Counted from the first letter of the stretch, positions 21,340 to 30,759 are shown. The stretch is DNA of 64,000 nt from Dyadobacter luteus (GCF_003383615.1 NZ_QNUL01000004.1:62001-126000), one strand, 5' to 3'. Numbers and translations are program-made. The notes: generated from the letters alone by a model not told the origin.

Positions 21340-22854
21340 ATGAAGAAAATTGCCTTATTATTAAGCCTGCTTACCACTTCTTTTTTTGCGTTTCCGCAGG
21401 AAGCCCCCACCGAAAGAGCATTGATAGAAAATACTATTCAACAATACTTCGACGGCTGGGCGACCGGGGATACAGTTAAGTTAAGTAAGGCCATGCATGA
21501 ATCCTGTCACTTAAAAAACTTCCGGGATGGGAAATTTATAGTTTTCTCAAAAGGACAGTATCTCAGCTTGTTCAAACCGAGGCAGAGACCGGCAAATCTG
21601 ACTACACGAATAGTGGCTGTTGATGTTACAGACAACATGGGTAGTGCTAAGGTAGAAATCAGTACTGCAAAGGATCTCTTTACCGACTATTTCAATTTGA
21701 TGAAAACCAACGAAGGTTGGGTTATCGCCGATAAAGTATCTACCCGAAAGGCGCACCAAATATTTGACGCGAATGTAATAAAAGTTGAAAAGGAAACTGT
21801 TATTGACGGGCTGAAGCGCCCCTGGAGCATAGCATTTTTGTCCGAAACTGAGGCGTTGATCTCTGAGAAGGAGGGTGACCTTGTTAAGGTAGATTTACAG
21901 AAAAAGGAAAAAATAACGATAAAGGGCTTCCCTACAGACATTGCAGATAGCGTTGCTTTTTATCATCCTGGCGATAACTCAGGCAAGTTTGAAGTAGTGC
22001 TTGACCCTGATTTTAAACAAAACAAATTCATCTATCTTTCATATGCGTCGCAGACTGCAAAAGGGAAAACCACTAAAATCATCAGAGGATTGCTGCTGAA
22101 TGATTCTCTACAACAGATTAAGGTTCTTTTTGTGGCAGAGCCGCGCACCTTTGAACGCCACCACTATGGAGGTGGGATGGTATTTGGAAAGGACGGGAAA
22201 CTCTATTTTACTATCGGAGAGAGGTTGTTTACTGAAAAAGATGAGCCGGCTCTGCCGATAGCTCAAAATGTTGAAGATAAGAGAGGTAAAATTTATCGCA
22301 TAAATTCTGACGGGTCAATTCCGGAAGATAACCCATACTTTGGCGGGAAATCAACTCCCGGCCTTTATGCCTTAGGTATCAGAGCTGCTCAGGGACTTGC
22401 TCTGAACACGATAACCGGCAGGATATGGTTTACTGAACACGGGACTCATCAGGGGGATGAAATAAATGTGCTGCGCGCCGGAGCGAATTATGGTTGGCCT
22501 ATGAAGACGACAGGCAAGTATCGCTTCGCCGGGTTTGCACCTGAACCGATCTCGCAAAATGTTTACACTGATCCTGTTTGGTCCTGGTTGCATACAGTTG
22601 CGCCCACTGGTTTACATTTTTATGAAGGGAATGAATTTGCGGCGTGGAATGGAAATTTGATCATTGGAGGGCTCTCCAGGGGTAGTTTGTGGCGAATCTC
22701 TGTAGACGGCGAAAGAATCAGAAGTGCTGAAGAATTGTTTGTTGACGATCGGTTGAGACTGCGTAAGGTAGCTCAAAGCCCCATGGGCAAACTTTACATT
22801 CTTTCCGATGAGATGAATGGAAAATTGATAAGGTTGAGAAATACCGCTCTGTAG
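21340..22854 (+). CDS. NTF2-like domain fused to PQQ-type sugar dehydrogenase
   Basis: A 504-residue exported protein, started at the ATG at 21340 because MKKIALLLSLL then gives a signal peptide (cleavage near FPQ). A first domain of about 120 residues (IENTIQQYFDGWATGDTVKLSKAMHESC to NEGWVIADK) is a lumazine-binding/NTF2-like fold. The rest (about 148-504) is a glucose/sorbosone dehydrogenase propeller of the YliI type: GLKRPWSIAFL, RHHYGGGMVFG, FTEHGTHQGDEINV, ANYGWP and GGLSRGSLWRISVDG. It probably oxidises an aldose in the periplasm with PQQ. Fusion of the two domains in one chain is unusual; a frame-preserving junction, not a frameshift, is seen. Confidence 0.85.
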   Translation: MKKIALLLSLLTTSFFAFPQEAPTERALIENTIQQYFDGWATGDTVKLSKAMHESCHLKNFRDGKFIVFSKGQYLSLFKPRQRPANLTTRIVAVDVTDNMGSAKVEISTAKDLFTDYFNLMKTNEGWVIADKVSTRKAHQIFDANVIKVEKETVIDGLKRPWSIAFLSETEALISEKEGDLVKVDLQKKEKITIKGFPTDIADSVAFYHPGDNSGKFEVVLDPDFKQNKFIYLSYASQTAKGKTTKIIRGLLLNDSLQQIKVLFVAEPRTFERHHYGGGMVFGKDGKLYFTIGERLFTEKDEPALPIAQNVEDKRGKIYRINSDGSIPEDNPYFGGKSTPGLYALGIRAAQGLALNTITGRIWFTEHGTHQGDEINVLRAGANYGWPMKTTGKYRFAGFAPEPISQNVYTDPVWSWLHTVAPTGLHFYEGNEFAAWNGNLIIGGLSRGSLWRISVDGERIRSAEELFVDDRLRLRKVAQSPMGKLYILSDEMNGKLIRLRNTAL

Positions 22855-22861
22855 AATGGGA

Positions 22862-22875
22862 TTTCAATATTGAAA
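22862..22875. other. 14-base palindrome
   Basis: TTTCAATATTGAAA is self-complementary and begins 7 bases after the sugar dehydrogenase stop. It might be part of a terminator or a protein site; no T-run follows. Confidence 0.3.
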
Positions 22876-22990
22876 ATCATAAGACTGGAGTCGATAGTAA
22901 GAGTTTGCCGGTTCCAGTATATCTTCAATGGCATATATATTAACAGAACTAACATCAAACACCCGAAAAGGTGACGTCGGTAAATAAATT

Positions 22991-23033
22991 ATATAGCCTG
23001 ACTTCCTGAAAAATAAAGGTTGTCAGGCTATAT
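22991..23033 (-). terminator. Hairpin downstream of the ABC-F gene
   Basis: ATATAGCCTGAC (22991-23002) pairs perfectly with GTCAGGCTATAT (23022-23033) around a 19-base loop. It begins 8 bases past the ABC-F stop on the minus strand. The following bases are AT-rich without a clean T-run. Confidence 0.55.
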
Positions 23034-23041
23034 GTCAATAT

Positions 23042-24679
23042 CTATTTCGCCAGCTGCAAATCTGCTATGCTCTTGATCCTGTTCCGTTCAAGGAAAGCAT
23101 CAATGGTCTCAAAATGTTCGATTACGCGTTTGTCTTTGAACTCAAATACTTTTTGAGACAGACCTTGTAAAAAGTCACGATCGTGAGATACAAGCACCAG
23201 GGTACCATCGAAGTTCCTTAGTGCTTCTTTCAAAACATCTTTGGATTTCAAATCCAGGTGGTTTGTCGGCTCATCGAGGATTAACAGGTTTACAGGTTCC
23301 AGCAGTAACTTCACCATGGCAAGTCGCGTTTTCTCTCCACCAGACAACACACTTACTTTTTTGTCAATATCCTCACCCTGAAACATAAAAGCTCCCAGGA
23401 TATTTTTGATCTGGGTTCTTACATCTCCTTCGGCAACCTCGTCCACCGTCTGGAAGATCGTCATATTCGGATCTAATAAAGACGCCTGGTTTTGTGCAAA
23501 ATATCCGACTTTGACATTATGACCAAGCTGGCAGGTCCCTTCAACGTCCAGCTGCCCCATGATCGCCTTAATCATCGTCGATTTACCTTCCCCGTTTCGA
23601 CCTACAAACGAGACTTTTTCTCCTCTGGAAATAGTCATGCTCGCATTTTTAAATACAACCTGGTCTCCGTAGGATTTGGATACATCCTTCACAGTAACAG
23701 GGTAGTCTCCTGATCTTGGGGAAGGTGGAAAGCGAAGTTTTAATGCTGAATTATCAATTTCATCAATTTCAATGATTTCCAGTTTTTCCAACATGCGTTC
23801 GCGGGAGGAAACCTGATTGGTTTTGGAGTAGGTTCCGCGGAAGCGTTCAATGAATTGCATATTGTCTGCAATCATTTTCTGCTGTTCCTGATAAGCCTTT
23901 ATCTGATGAGATCTTCGTTCTTCACGTAATACCAGATAGTGCGAATAGTTGGCTTTATAGTCAAAAATACGCCCCATTGTCACCTCAATCGTGCGGTTGG
24001 TGATATTGTCGATGAAGGCACGATCGTGAGAAATCACCATTACTGCATTGGCCTTATTTACCAAAAAGTCTTCCAGCCAGATTACGGACTCAATATCAAT
24101 ATGGTTTGTAGGTTCATCCAGTAAGATAAGATCAGGCTTTTGCAACAGTATCTTCGCAAGCTCAATACGCATACGCCAACCTCCACTAAACTCCTTGGTT
24201 TGTCTGTGAAAGTCTTCCGGCCTGAATCCCAATCCTTTCAAGGCTTTTTCCACCTCGGCGTCATAATTCACATCCTCCAGCTGGTAATACTTCTCACCCA
24301 GCTCGGTTACCTGTTCGATGATCGCCATGTACTCATCGCTTTCATAATCGGTGCGTGTTTCGAGCGCGAGGTTCAGTTTGTCCATTTCGGCGCGCATTTC
24401 AAACACCTGCTTGAATGCTTTGGCCGCTTCTTCGAAAACGGTACAGTTATCTTCGGTAAGTAAATGTTGCGGTAAATAAGCGATTACAGCATCTTTGGGC
24501 GCTCGCACATGGCCCCGATTTGCTTTTTGCTCTCCGGCAATAATTTTCATCATTGTGGATTTTCCCGCTCCATTTTTACCCATCAGGGCAATTTTATCAG
24601 TAGGGTTAATAACGAAGGAAACTTCGCTAAAGAGGACAGAACCGCTGAATTCAACGGCCAAATTTTCAACTGTAATCAT
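23042..24679 (-). CDS. ABC-F family ATPase
   Basis: 545 residues from the ATG at 24679, chosen because a -7 box at 24700 lies just upstream and MITVENLAVEFSG is the usual ABC-F opening; the open frame extends further upstream to 24751. Two ABC cassettes follow: Walker A GKNGAGKST and GRNGEGKST, signatures FSGGWRMRIEL and LSGGEKTRLAM, and Walker B LILLDEPTNHID and LILDEPTNHLD. The linker between them is rich in charged residues. ABC-F proteins act on ribosomes, in translation quality control or in resistance to ribosome-targeting antibiotics. No membrane segments are present. The exact subfamily (Uup-like/YbiT-like versus resistance) cannot be told. Confidence 0.92.
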   Translation of the reverse strand: MITVENLAVEFSGSVLFSEVSFVINPTDKIALMGKNGAGKSTMMKIIAGEQKANRGHVRAPKDAVIAYLPQHLLTEDNCTVFEEAAKAFKQVFEMRAEMDKLNLALETRTDYESDEYMAIIEQVTELGEKYYQLEDVNYDAEVEKALKGLGFRPEDFHRQTKEFSGGWRMRIELAKILLQKPDLILLDEPTNHIDIESVIWLEDFLVNKANAVMVISHDRAFIDNITNRTIEVTMGRIFDYKANYSHYLVLREERRSHQIKAYQEQQKMIADNMQFIERFRGTYSKTNQVSSRERMLEKLEIIEIDEIDNSALKLRFPPSPRSGDYPVTVKDVSKSYGDQVVFKNASMTISRGEKVSFVGRNGEGKSTMIKAIMGQLDVEGTCQLGHNVKVGYFAQNQASLLDPNMTIFQTVDEVAEGDVRTQIKNILGAFMFQGEDIDKKVSVLSGGEKTRLAMVKLLLEPVNLLILDEPTNHLDLKSKDVLKEALRNFDGTLVLVSHDRDFLQGLSQKVFEFKDKRVIEHFETIDAFLERNRIKSIADLQLAK

Positions 24680-24699
24680 CTTCTCATTGTTTGAAGCCG

Positions 24700-24707
24700 C
24701 AAAGCTA
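24700..24707 (-). promoter_or_regulatory. -7 box of the ABC-F gene
   Basis: On the minus strand this reads TAGCTTTG, a TAnnTTTG match, 20 bases before the ATG at 24679. Confidence 0.55.
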
Positions 24708-24799
24708 CGATTATACGATTGAAAGAAATGAAAAAAGTCAACTTTTGACATTTCCTGCTTTCTGACTGTTTAGCTGGGCCAGCTTCATGACTATAAAAA

Positions 24800-25426
24800 C
24801 TATTTGATATAGATTGATAATCCCAACCGGAACCGGTTACCTCTGATCATATAATTTTTCTGCGAATCTACGCTTAACGGCAAATTGTATTGGGCCTGAA
24901 TCCCGATGTTCTTTCCTGTCTTCAGGCTTAAACCCAGTGCTCCGAACATGACAAAATTATTGGTACTAAATCCTACTTTGTTGCCTGAAAATGTATCTGC
25001 TATGGAAAATTTTCCGATGTTGTAACCTGATGACAATTGAACAAACGGAGTAAACCTAAACGGAAGCACATAATATCTGGCATATACCTCCGGCGTGAGA
25101 GCATATTCCCGCAGCCCTCCGCGTTTCAGATTCATCCAACCACTTCCAATCTTTGAAAATCGATTGGCTACAGAGAACTGTAGTCCCACGGCCAGACGGT
25201 CGGCAACCAGATAGCCAGCCTGAGGTGTGAAAGACCAGCCGGCTATATGCCTGCTATTACTGGCAGAGACATTCAAAGAAAAAGTAAGATCTCCTTTTTT
25301 TAGGTTCTTATAAGTGGGATTATCTGATGACACCTCAATCCGTTCGGTGTTTTCATTATCCTGTGCAATCAGGTTATGAGTAAGTAACAAAAGGCTGGCA
25401 AGAGATAAGAGGCGTAATGGCTTCAT
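24800..25426 (-). CDS. Outer-membrane beta-barrel protein
   Basis: A 208-residue exported protein with a signal peptide cleaved after about LIAQ. The mature part has alternating strands ending in aromatic residues, including GWSFTPQAGYLVADRLAVGLQF, YALTPEVYARYYV, FVQLSSGYNIG and a final FRLGLSIYIK, the pattern of a small outer-membrane barrel. It lies 13 bases downstream of a TonB receptor and is the third gene of that operon. It could form a small porin-like accessory or simply be co-regulated. No catalytic motif is visible. Confidence 0.82.
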   Translation of the reverse strand: MKPLRLLSLASLLLLTHNLIAQDNENTERIEVSSDNPTYKNLKKGDLTFSLNVSASNSRHIAGWSFTPQAGYLVADRLAVGLQFSVANRFSKIGSGWMNLKRGGLREYALTPEVYARYYVLPFRFTPFVQLSSGYNIGKFSIADTFSGNKVGFSTNNFVMFGALGLSLKTGKNIGIQAQYNLPLSVDSQKNYMIRGNRFRLGLSIYIK

Positions 25427-25439
25427 GGCTGATATTTAA

Positions 25440-27761
25440 TTAAAATTTAAGCGTGTAACCTATATAGGGTAGGATTGGGAAAAAAGAAACTTGCTTTACT
25501 GCGATTGTGGTAGGTACAAAATCCCTGTTGCGCTCCGCTTTAAGATCCAGGTATAGAGGATTATTTCTATTATAGGCGTTGTACAAGCCCAGTCGCAGCT
25601 CTGCATTGCGTTTGCGCGGAGTTAACAAAGATTTGCTTGCACCAATATCCAGCCGGTGAAATGCAGGCATTCGGGCGTTGTTTCTTTTATCATAGATAAA
25701 CCTGGGACCGTCGCTGTTGTTGGTAATAAAAGCAGCTTCAGGTAAAGTAACAGCATGTCCGGTTTGGTAAATAAAACTGGCACTTAACTTCCATTTTTTA
25801 CCAATATCAAGGTTTGCAGTTGCTGTAAATTGATGCCGTTTGTCATACTTCATCGGAAACCATTTCGCATCATTGATTTCGGAGAACTTTCTTTCCGATT
25901 TTGACAAAGTGTAGGACGTCCACCCATTGAAGCGACCAGTCTTTTTACTCAACATGAGCTCAATTCCTTTCACACGTCCTATGCCTTTTTTGATTACGAT
26001 ATCATCCCAGGAATCAGCAAGCAAACCGGTAAAATTGGTGCCGTCAGGATAGTCAATCAGGTTGGTCATCTTTTTAGTATAGGCTTCAACAGATAGCTCC
26101 AGACCTGCTTTGGGGATGTTCTTATAAAATCCTATTGATAATTGCGAGCTTCCGGAAGGGGTAACCTTGTCGGTTGAAGGAAGCCATGCATCATAACCGA
26201 AGCCAAAACCATTGTTGGTGAGCAGATGAACATACTGATTCATGATTGCGTATCCGCCTTTAACTGTCCAGCTGCCGGGCAGAGACCAATTCAGTCCCAG
26301 GCGAGGTTCGGGGTTATGAAATGTCTTATTATTGACATGATACAAGCTGTATCGGAGACCCGGGTTAAAATGTAATCCAGGGGTAAGGCTTATATTGACA
26401 TCCGCGTAAAAGTCCAGTTGGGTGGCTGGAAGCTTTTCTTTGCCGATATTATTCTGTACCCCACTGTAGTTACTGTTTGTTACAAATGGGCTAAAGGTAT
26501 GTCTGGTGAGGTCCGCACCAAACTTTAGATTTGCGCTATTGGAAAGGAAGTAGTCAAATTGAACTTTGCTACCTACATCTGTCACTCCGGCATTGGTATT
26601 TCTGTAAAGTCTGACCGGATCTGTATCAGGTTGATTATCATCAAAATTATTGGTCAGCTCGCTGGTGTATTTAGAATATAGCAGAATAAATCTTGCAAAA
26701 AGCTTTTGAGAAAACACTTTGCTATAACGTAGTGTTGCAGTTGTGTTTCCCCAGTTGTTTCCCACGGCCGTTTCAGTTTTCCGTCCATTAATAGCACTCC
26801 ACTCACCGTTTGTAAATCTGTCAAAGCCATTGTAAAAGCTAAGGTAGATTTGATCCGTTTTGTTAAGCTGATAGTTGAATTTTGCGTTAAGATCATAAAA
26901 GCGATACTTTTTGGTTTCCCCGTATCCACTTGTCTTTCTGGGTTGCAACAGGGAGGAAAGCCCTAATGTGGAAACTCGTCCGGATACGATGAAGGAAGCC
27001 TTGTTTTTGATGATCGGGCCTTCCAATGTCAGACTTTGGTTGAGCAGGGCAATACCAACTTCCCCTCCGAATTTCTGGTTGTTGCCATCCTTCATTGTCA
27101 GGTCTATCACTGAGGCGAGCCTGCCGCCATATCGGGCTGGGAACGCTCCTTTGTATAGGTCAACTGATTTTAAAGAATTCGGGTTGAAAACCGAGAAAAA
27201 GCCGCCCAAATGCGTAACGTTATAAACGGGAACTTCATCGAGTAAAATTAAATTTTGATCGGGTGTTCCTCCACGGATATATAAGCCAGCGCTACCTTCC
27301 GTTCCTGTAGAAACTCCAGGAGTATAACTCAGTGCTTTTAATACGTCGACCTCACCCAGTAATGCCGGTATAGATTTTAGTTTATCCATCGTAATAGATA
27401 AACTTCCGATAGGCGCATCTATGTTTTTGTTTTCTTTCACTGTGACCTCCCTGAGAAGATTTTCCTGTGTTAATCTGATATCCAAAGGGAATTTCTGTTG
27501 GGCAAAATCACGGATGTATACAGGAGCATAGCCAATAAAGCTGACTATGATTGACGTGCTGTTAGCGGGAATTTCGAGGCTAAAAAATCCGTAAGTATTG
27601 GTTTGCACGCCCATTTGCGACAAACTGTCTCGGACTGTGGCGCCAACAAGAAGCTCCCCATTTGCCGCGTCGCGCACAGTACCGCTGACAATGAATTTCT
27701 GAGCAAAAGCAATACGTGTACCGTTAACCAGGAAAAGAGCAATTATTAAATATTTTATCAT
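25440..27761 (-). CDS. TonB-dependent receptor with carboxypeptidase-regulatory domain
   Basis: 773 residues. After a signal peptide (to about residue 20) there is a carboxypeptidase-regulatory-like domain (FIVSGTVRDAANGELLVGATV, about residues 23-105). Next comes the plug (YTPGVSTGTEGSAGLYIRGG, DQNLILLDEVPVYN, VDLYKGAFPARYGGRLASVIDL) and then a large barrel ending IGYTLKF. It overlaps by 4 bases the upstream DUF4249 gene, so translation is coupled. DUF4249-plus-receptor modules are common in Bacteroidota and appear to import a nutrient, but the substrate is unknown. Expression is as one operon with the small barrel gene. Confidence 0.93.
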   Translation of the reverse strand: MIKYLIIALFLVNGTRIAFAQKFIVSGTVRDAANGELLVGATVRDSLSQMGVQTNTYGFFSLEIPANSTSIIVSFIGYAPVYIRDFAQQKFPLDIRLTQENLLREVTVKENKNIDAPIGSLSITMDKLKSIPALLGEVDVLKALSYTPGVSTGTEGSAGLYIRGGTPDQNLILLDEVPVYNVTHLGGFFSVFNPNSLKSVDLYKGAFPARYGGRLASVIDLTMKDGNNQKFGGEVGIALLNQSLTLEGPIIKNKASFIVSGRVSTLGLSSLLQPRKTSGYGETKKYRFYDLNAKFNYQLNKTDQIYLSFYNGFDRFTNGEWSAINGRKTETAVGNNWGNTTATLRYSKVFSQKLFARFILLYSKYTSELTNNFDDNQPDTDPVRLYRNTNAGVTDVGSKVQFDYFLSNSANLKFGADLTRHTFSPFVTNSNYSGVQNNIGKEKLPATQLDFYADVNISLTPGLHFNPGLRYSLYHVNNKTFHNPEPRLGLNWSLPGSWTVKGGYAIMNQYVHLLTNNGFGFGYDAWLPSTDKVTPSGSSQLSIGFYKNIPKAGLELSVEAYTKKMTNLIDYPDGTNFTGLLADSWDDIVIKKGIGRVKGIELMLSKKTGRFNGWTSYTLSKSERKFSEINDAKWFPMKYDKRHQFTATANLDIGKKWKLSASFIYQTGHAVTLPEAAFITNNSDGPRFIYDKRNNARMPAFHRLDIGASKSLLTPRKRNAELRLGLYNAYNRNNPLYLDLKAERNRDFVPTTIAVKQVSFFPILPYIGYTLKF

Positions 27762-28702
27762 GGTATTTCTATCACCTTTTCGTGAGAAGCAAAAATTAAC
27801 CCGTAGCCGTTTTTGATATTGGTCAAAGCTCTTTTTGGAGGAAGCACGAGGCGATCGACACCTTCGGGTTGGTCGTGCTCTATTTTGGCGTAATCAAAAG
27901 CCTCTTTGGTAACGACTTCAATACCCATGGTAATCCTGGACGCCCACTGTGGATTAATCTGTAAATTGCCTTGACCTGACTCGACATAGAATTTTATCGG
28001 CGTCTTGGAATCAGGAAGACATTTGCTTTTCATTAAAAACACCCGGGCAAAACGATCGAATGTACGTTTCAAAACCTCACTGTAATAGGTCGATATTTTC
28101 TCCCTTGACCAGGTATGGCAATCCTCTTCCTTGGCAGGGATATTATCCGTGGCTCCATATGGGCTGGCAGCCACAGTATCTTTGCCATAGTAAGAAATGA
28201 ATGTAAGGGAGTAATGTCTTTCTGTATCAGGCTGTTGTTCTGTAAAATACAGACTTACTAAATCCTGAGGTGTCTGGTGATTGATCTCGCCCGGGACATT
28301 ACGGATTCTGACAGCTTTAATATCCGGCAAAGCGAAGGGAACAACTACCGGTGCAGATTCAGCCGTCGGCAGTGCAGAAGCCGAAGCTTTAACAATATAA
28401 GTTGCTCCCGCCTGCACTATGTGATCAGATACGTAAATGCCACTTTCACTGATCAATGGAGAAAGCTCAATAGATTCTTTACCATCCACCACGAGCTCCA
28501 CCTTTGCGTCCGAAACTGTGACGTCTTCCGGAACTGCTCCAACAGGATTGAAGGTTTTGGTTACCTGTATCCTTATTGGAGAGCCGCTCTTGAGTTTCCC
28601 CCAAAGAACCAGCTTGTCGCCCGCATAGGGGATGTCGAGATCAATACTGGTCTCTTTGCAGCCAGCCACAACCAGGAATAGGAAAAGATATACAAATTTC
28701 AT
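27758..28702 (-). CDS. DUF4249 surface lipoprotein
   Basis: 314 residues. The lipobox VVAGC sits at about residues 12-16. The mature sequence opens with DIPYAGDKLVLWGKL and contains VTVSDAKVELVVDG and GIYVSDHIVQAGATYIVKA, a DUF4249 pattern of immunoglobulin-like strands. The family is found next to TonB receptors, as here (ATGA overlap with the receptor), and likely acts as a cell-surface partner at the outer membrane. Its ligand is unknown. It is the first gene of a three-gene operon. A possible TAATTTTA -7 box, one base off the consensus, lies in the 40 bases upstream. Confidence 0.88.
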   Translation of the reverse strand: MKFVYLFLFLVVAGCKETSIDLDIPYAGDKLVLWGKLKSGSPIRIQVTKTFNPVGAVPEDVTVSDAKVELVVDGKESIELSPLISESGIYVSDHIVQAGATYIVKASASALPTAESAPVVVPFALPDIKAVRIRNVPGEINHQTPQDLVSLYFTEQQPDTERHYSLTFISYYGKDTVAASPYGATDNIPAKEEDCHTWSREKISTYYSEVLKRTFDRFARVFLMKSKCLPDSKTPIKFYVESGQGNLQINPQWASRITMGIEVVTKEAFDYAKIEHDQPEGVDRLVLPPKRALTNIKNGYGLIFASHEKVIEIP

Positions 28703-28939
28703 GTGCAGGGTAAAATTAGATTGCGGGTATGATGTATTTATAGGTATTGCGGGTCAGCCTTCGGCTAGTAATAAACTTAAGGCTACATAGTTACGCGGGC
28801 TTTGACAGGATTTGTCAGCCTAGAGATCACTTTTTCTACTGCTTATTGGTTTCCCGATGTAAAGAGGCGTTGGAGTTCCTCTTTGGTTGTATCCATCGGA
28901 TATTTATTTTCACTGAATACGGCTGTGTCGAACTAATGA

Positions 28940-29113
28940 ATTGTTTATCAGCTGGATGGGATTATTTTTTTTGAAAAAGACTGGCAGATATTTATAAGCG
29001 CAGGGGGGCAGGAGTTTGCTTATGGAACCGGGATTCAAAACTTAATCATTACCTATAATTTGGCTTTATATCTTCCGATCAGCTACGCCGTACCTGAATT
29101 AATGGAACTATGA
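28940..29113 (+). pseudogene. Possible decayed gene fragment
   Basis: A 57-codon open stretch follows in-frame TAA TGA and ends at TGA; no ATG opens it. The inferred peptide includes DGIIFFEKDWQIFISAGG and NLALYLPISYAVPEL, which read like real protein, alternating hydrophobic and aromatic. Upstream reading in other frames hits many stops, so any parent gene is degraded. It is weak evidence only. Confidence 0.25.
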
Positions 29114-29282
29114 TGTATAGTTGTAAAATTCCCGGAGGTTGTCAAAGATTCTTCTTTCAGATACTTTCCAATGAGTTTTTAAGCTTGCGAAAGCTTCAAG
29201 GAATTGTTTGTGGTGGAAAGTGATCCGTTTTGAGGCTGGTCGCCATAGCTGTGGTAAACAGATTGGTGTATATGCTAAAAGA

Positions 29283-29316
29283 AAAAGCCTTTAAATCTTT
29301 CGATTTAAAGGCTTTT
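29283..29316 (-). terminator. Terminator of the tRNA-Asp gene
   Basis: AAAAGCCTTTAAATC (29283-29297) pairs perfectly with GATTTAAAGGCTTTT (29302-29316), with a 4-base loop and a T-run on the minus strand. Confidence 0.88.
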
Positions 29317-29325
29317 GTTACTTTC

Positions 29326-29402
29326 TGGCGGTCTGGACGGGACTCGAACCCGCGACCCCATGCGTGACAGGCATGTATTCTAACCAACTGAACTACCAAA
29401 CC
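29326..29402 (-). tRNA. tRNA-Asp (anticodon GTC)
   Basis: Read on the minus strand the gene begins GGTTTGGTAGTTCAGTTGGTT. It has a 7-base acceptor stem (GGTTTGG with CCAGACC, one G-U pair) and an anticodon loop reading CCTGTCACG, giving GTC (Asp). The T-arm carries GGGTTCGAGTCCC, and the 3' end is GCCA with CCA encoded (29326-29328). Mature 5' end is at 29402. A strong terminator follows. Confidence 0.96.
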
Positions 29403-29438
29403 AGATTTCGTTGCCGATCGTTATCGTTTAACGTGGTG

Positions 29439-29446
29439 CAAAAGTA
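29439..29446 (-). promoter_or_regulatory. -7 box of the tRNA-Asp gene
   Basis: On the minus strand this reads TACTTTTG, a perfect TAnnTTTG, about 37 bases upstream of the mature tRNA 5' end. Confidence 0.55.
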
Positions 29447-29561
29447 GTGCTTTTATGATTCAATGCAATACCTTTGGGCTTAAAATTGTTATTTATTTGT
29501 AAATAAATTTCGCCTGGAATCGAATGGTTCTGATTATTAACAAGTTGTATTTTGAAAAAAA

Positions 29562-30662
29562 ATGTTGAAAATAAAAGATATTATTGCTGAGCTGGAAAAG
29601 TGGGCTCCCGGTGCTTACCAGGAAGATTATGATAATGCAGGTTTGATCGTAGGAGAACCCAACGGCGAGGCTACAGGCGCATTACTCACACTGGATGTAA
29701 CCGAGGAAGTAGTGGAAGAGGCGGTGCGTAAGGGGTGCAACCTGATCATCGCGCACCATCCTATTGTGTTTAAGGGGCTCAAAAGGTTTAACGGAAACAA
29801 TTATGTGGAGCGCACGGTGATCAAAGCAATCCGTGCGCAGGTGGCCATCTATGCAATTCATACCAATTTGGATCATGTGGCAAGCGGAGTGAACGCGATG
29901 ATCGCAGAAAAGCTGGGCTTGCAGAATCTCCGTATTCTGGCTCCGAAGAGGAACATTCTCAAAAAACTCACTTTCTTTTGTCCGGTGGAAAATTCTCAGA
30001 CCGTGCTGGATACCCTGTTTGCTGCAGGTGCGGGTCGGATCGGTAATTATGTCGATTGCAGTTTTAAGACGGAAGGTACAGGCTCCTTCAAGCCTGCCGA
30101 TGGGGCTAACCCTGTTATCGGAACAGTAGGAGAACAGGAGCAAGTGACAGAGCACCGCAGTGAGGTAATGTTTCCCGCTTTTTTAGAAGCAAACATCCTG
30201 CGTGCGCTGAGAGAATCGCACCCTTATGAGGAGGTAGCCTATTACCTGCAGGTTCTGGAAAATGAAAACCAGGAAGTAGGTGCCGGTGCAGTGGGGGAGT
30301 TGTCCGAACCGCTGTCGTCGGAAGAATTTCTGGCAATGTTAAAGCAAAATATGAGTCTTAACGTGGTGAAATATACTGCGCCAGCCGGCGAAACAATCAG
30401 AAGGGTGGCAGTATGTGGGGGAGCCGGAAGCTTTCTCTTAGGAGCTGCCAAGAGAGCAAAAGCAGATGTTTTCGTAACCGCAGATTATAAGTATCACGAG
30501 TTTTTTGATGCTGAGAATAATATTATGATCTGTGACATAGGGCATTACGAAAGTGAAGTGTTTACTAAAGATTTACTGTATAACTATTTATCAGGAATTT
30601 TTAGTAATTTTGCACTCTGTTTGTCGGATGTCAATACCAATCCAGTCAGGTATTTTGTTTAG
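29562..30662 (+). CDS. Nif3-like dinuclear metal centre protein
   Basis: 366 residues. NIF3 signature residues are present: IIAHHPIVFKGLKR, IYAIHTNLDHVASGVN and the C-terminal HYESE. The middle insert (FFCPVENSQTVLDTLF to LRESHPYEEVAYYLQ) is the CutA1/YqfO-like domain that makes this the long form. NIF3 proteins bind two metals through His and Glu/Asp, and their reaction is uncertain (often mislabelled GTP cyclohydrolase type 2). The zinc-ribbon gene follows at 98 bases, a conserved pairing in bacteria. The protein is cytoplasmic. Confidence 0.92.
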   Translation: MLKIKDIIAELEKWAPGAYQEDYDNAGLIVGEPNGEATGALLTLDVTEEVVEEAVRKGCNLIIAHHPIVFKGLKRFNGNNYVERTVIKAIRAQVAIYAIHTNLDHVASGVNAMIAEKLGLQNLRILAPKRNILKKLTFFCPVENSQTVLDTLFAAGAGRIGNYVDCSFKTEGTGSFKPADGANPVIGTVGEQEQVTEHRSEVMFPAFLEANILRALRESHPYEEVAYYLQVLENENQEVGAGAVGELSEPLSSEEFLAMLKQNMSLNVVKYTAPAGETIRRVAVCGGAGSFLLGAAKRAKADVFVTADYKYHEFFDAENNIMICDIGHYESEVFTKDLLYNYLSGIFSNFALCLSDVNTNPVRYFV

Positions 30663-30759
30663 AAATTAATTCTGCAAGGTATTTGTTAGGGTTATATTAC
30701 ATGATGATAAACCATCTTTCACCAAATTACGCATTGAAACAAGTCCATTAAAGACATAC

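Larger units (their letters stand above)
28703..29325. other. 623-base gap, no confirmed gene; tRNA terminator at its end
   Basis: No start-to-stop frame in this stretch looks like a real gene. It contains a 57-codon stop-free stretch (listed separately) and AT-rich filler, and ends at the tRNA-Asp terminator. A long plus frame from 28747 has poor, cysteine-rich composition and was rejected. Confidence 0.6.

Noticed and set aside
28747..28974. 75-codon plus-strand frame in the gap before the tRNA
   Set aside because: Cysteine-rich composition, no family likeness, and it overlaps the tail of another stop-free stretch; not convincing as a gene.
29196..29399. 67-codon minus-strand frame
   Set aside because: It runs through the tRNA-Asp gene and its terminator, so it is a by-product of the RNA gene.
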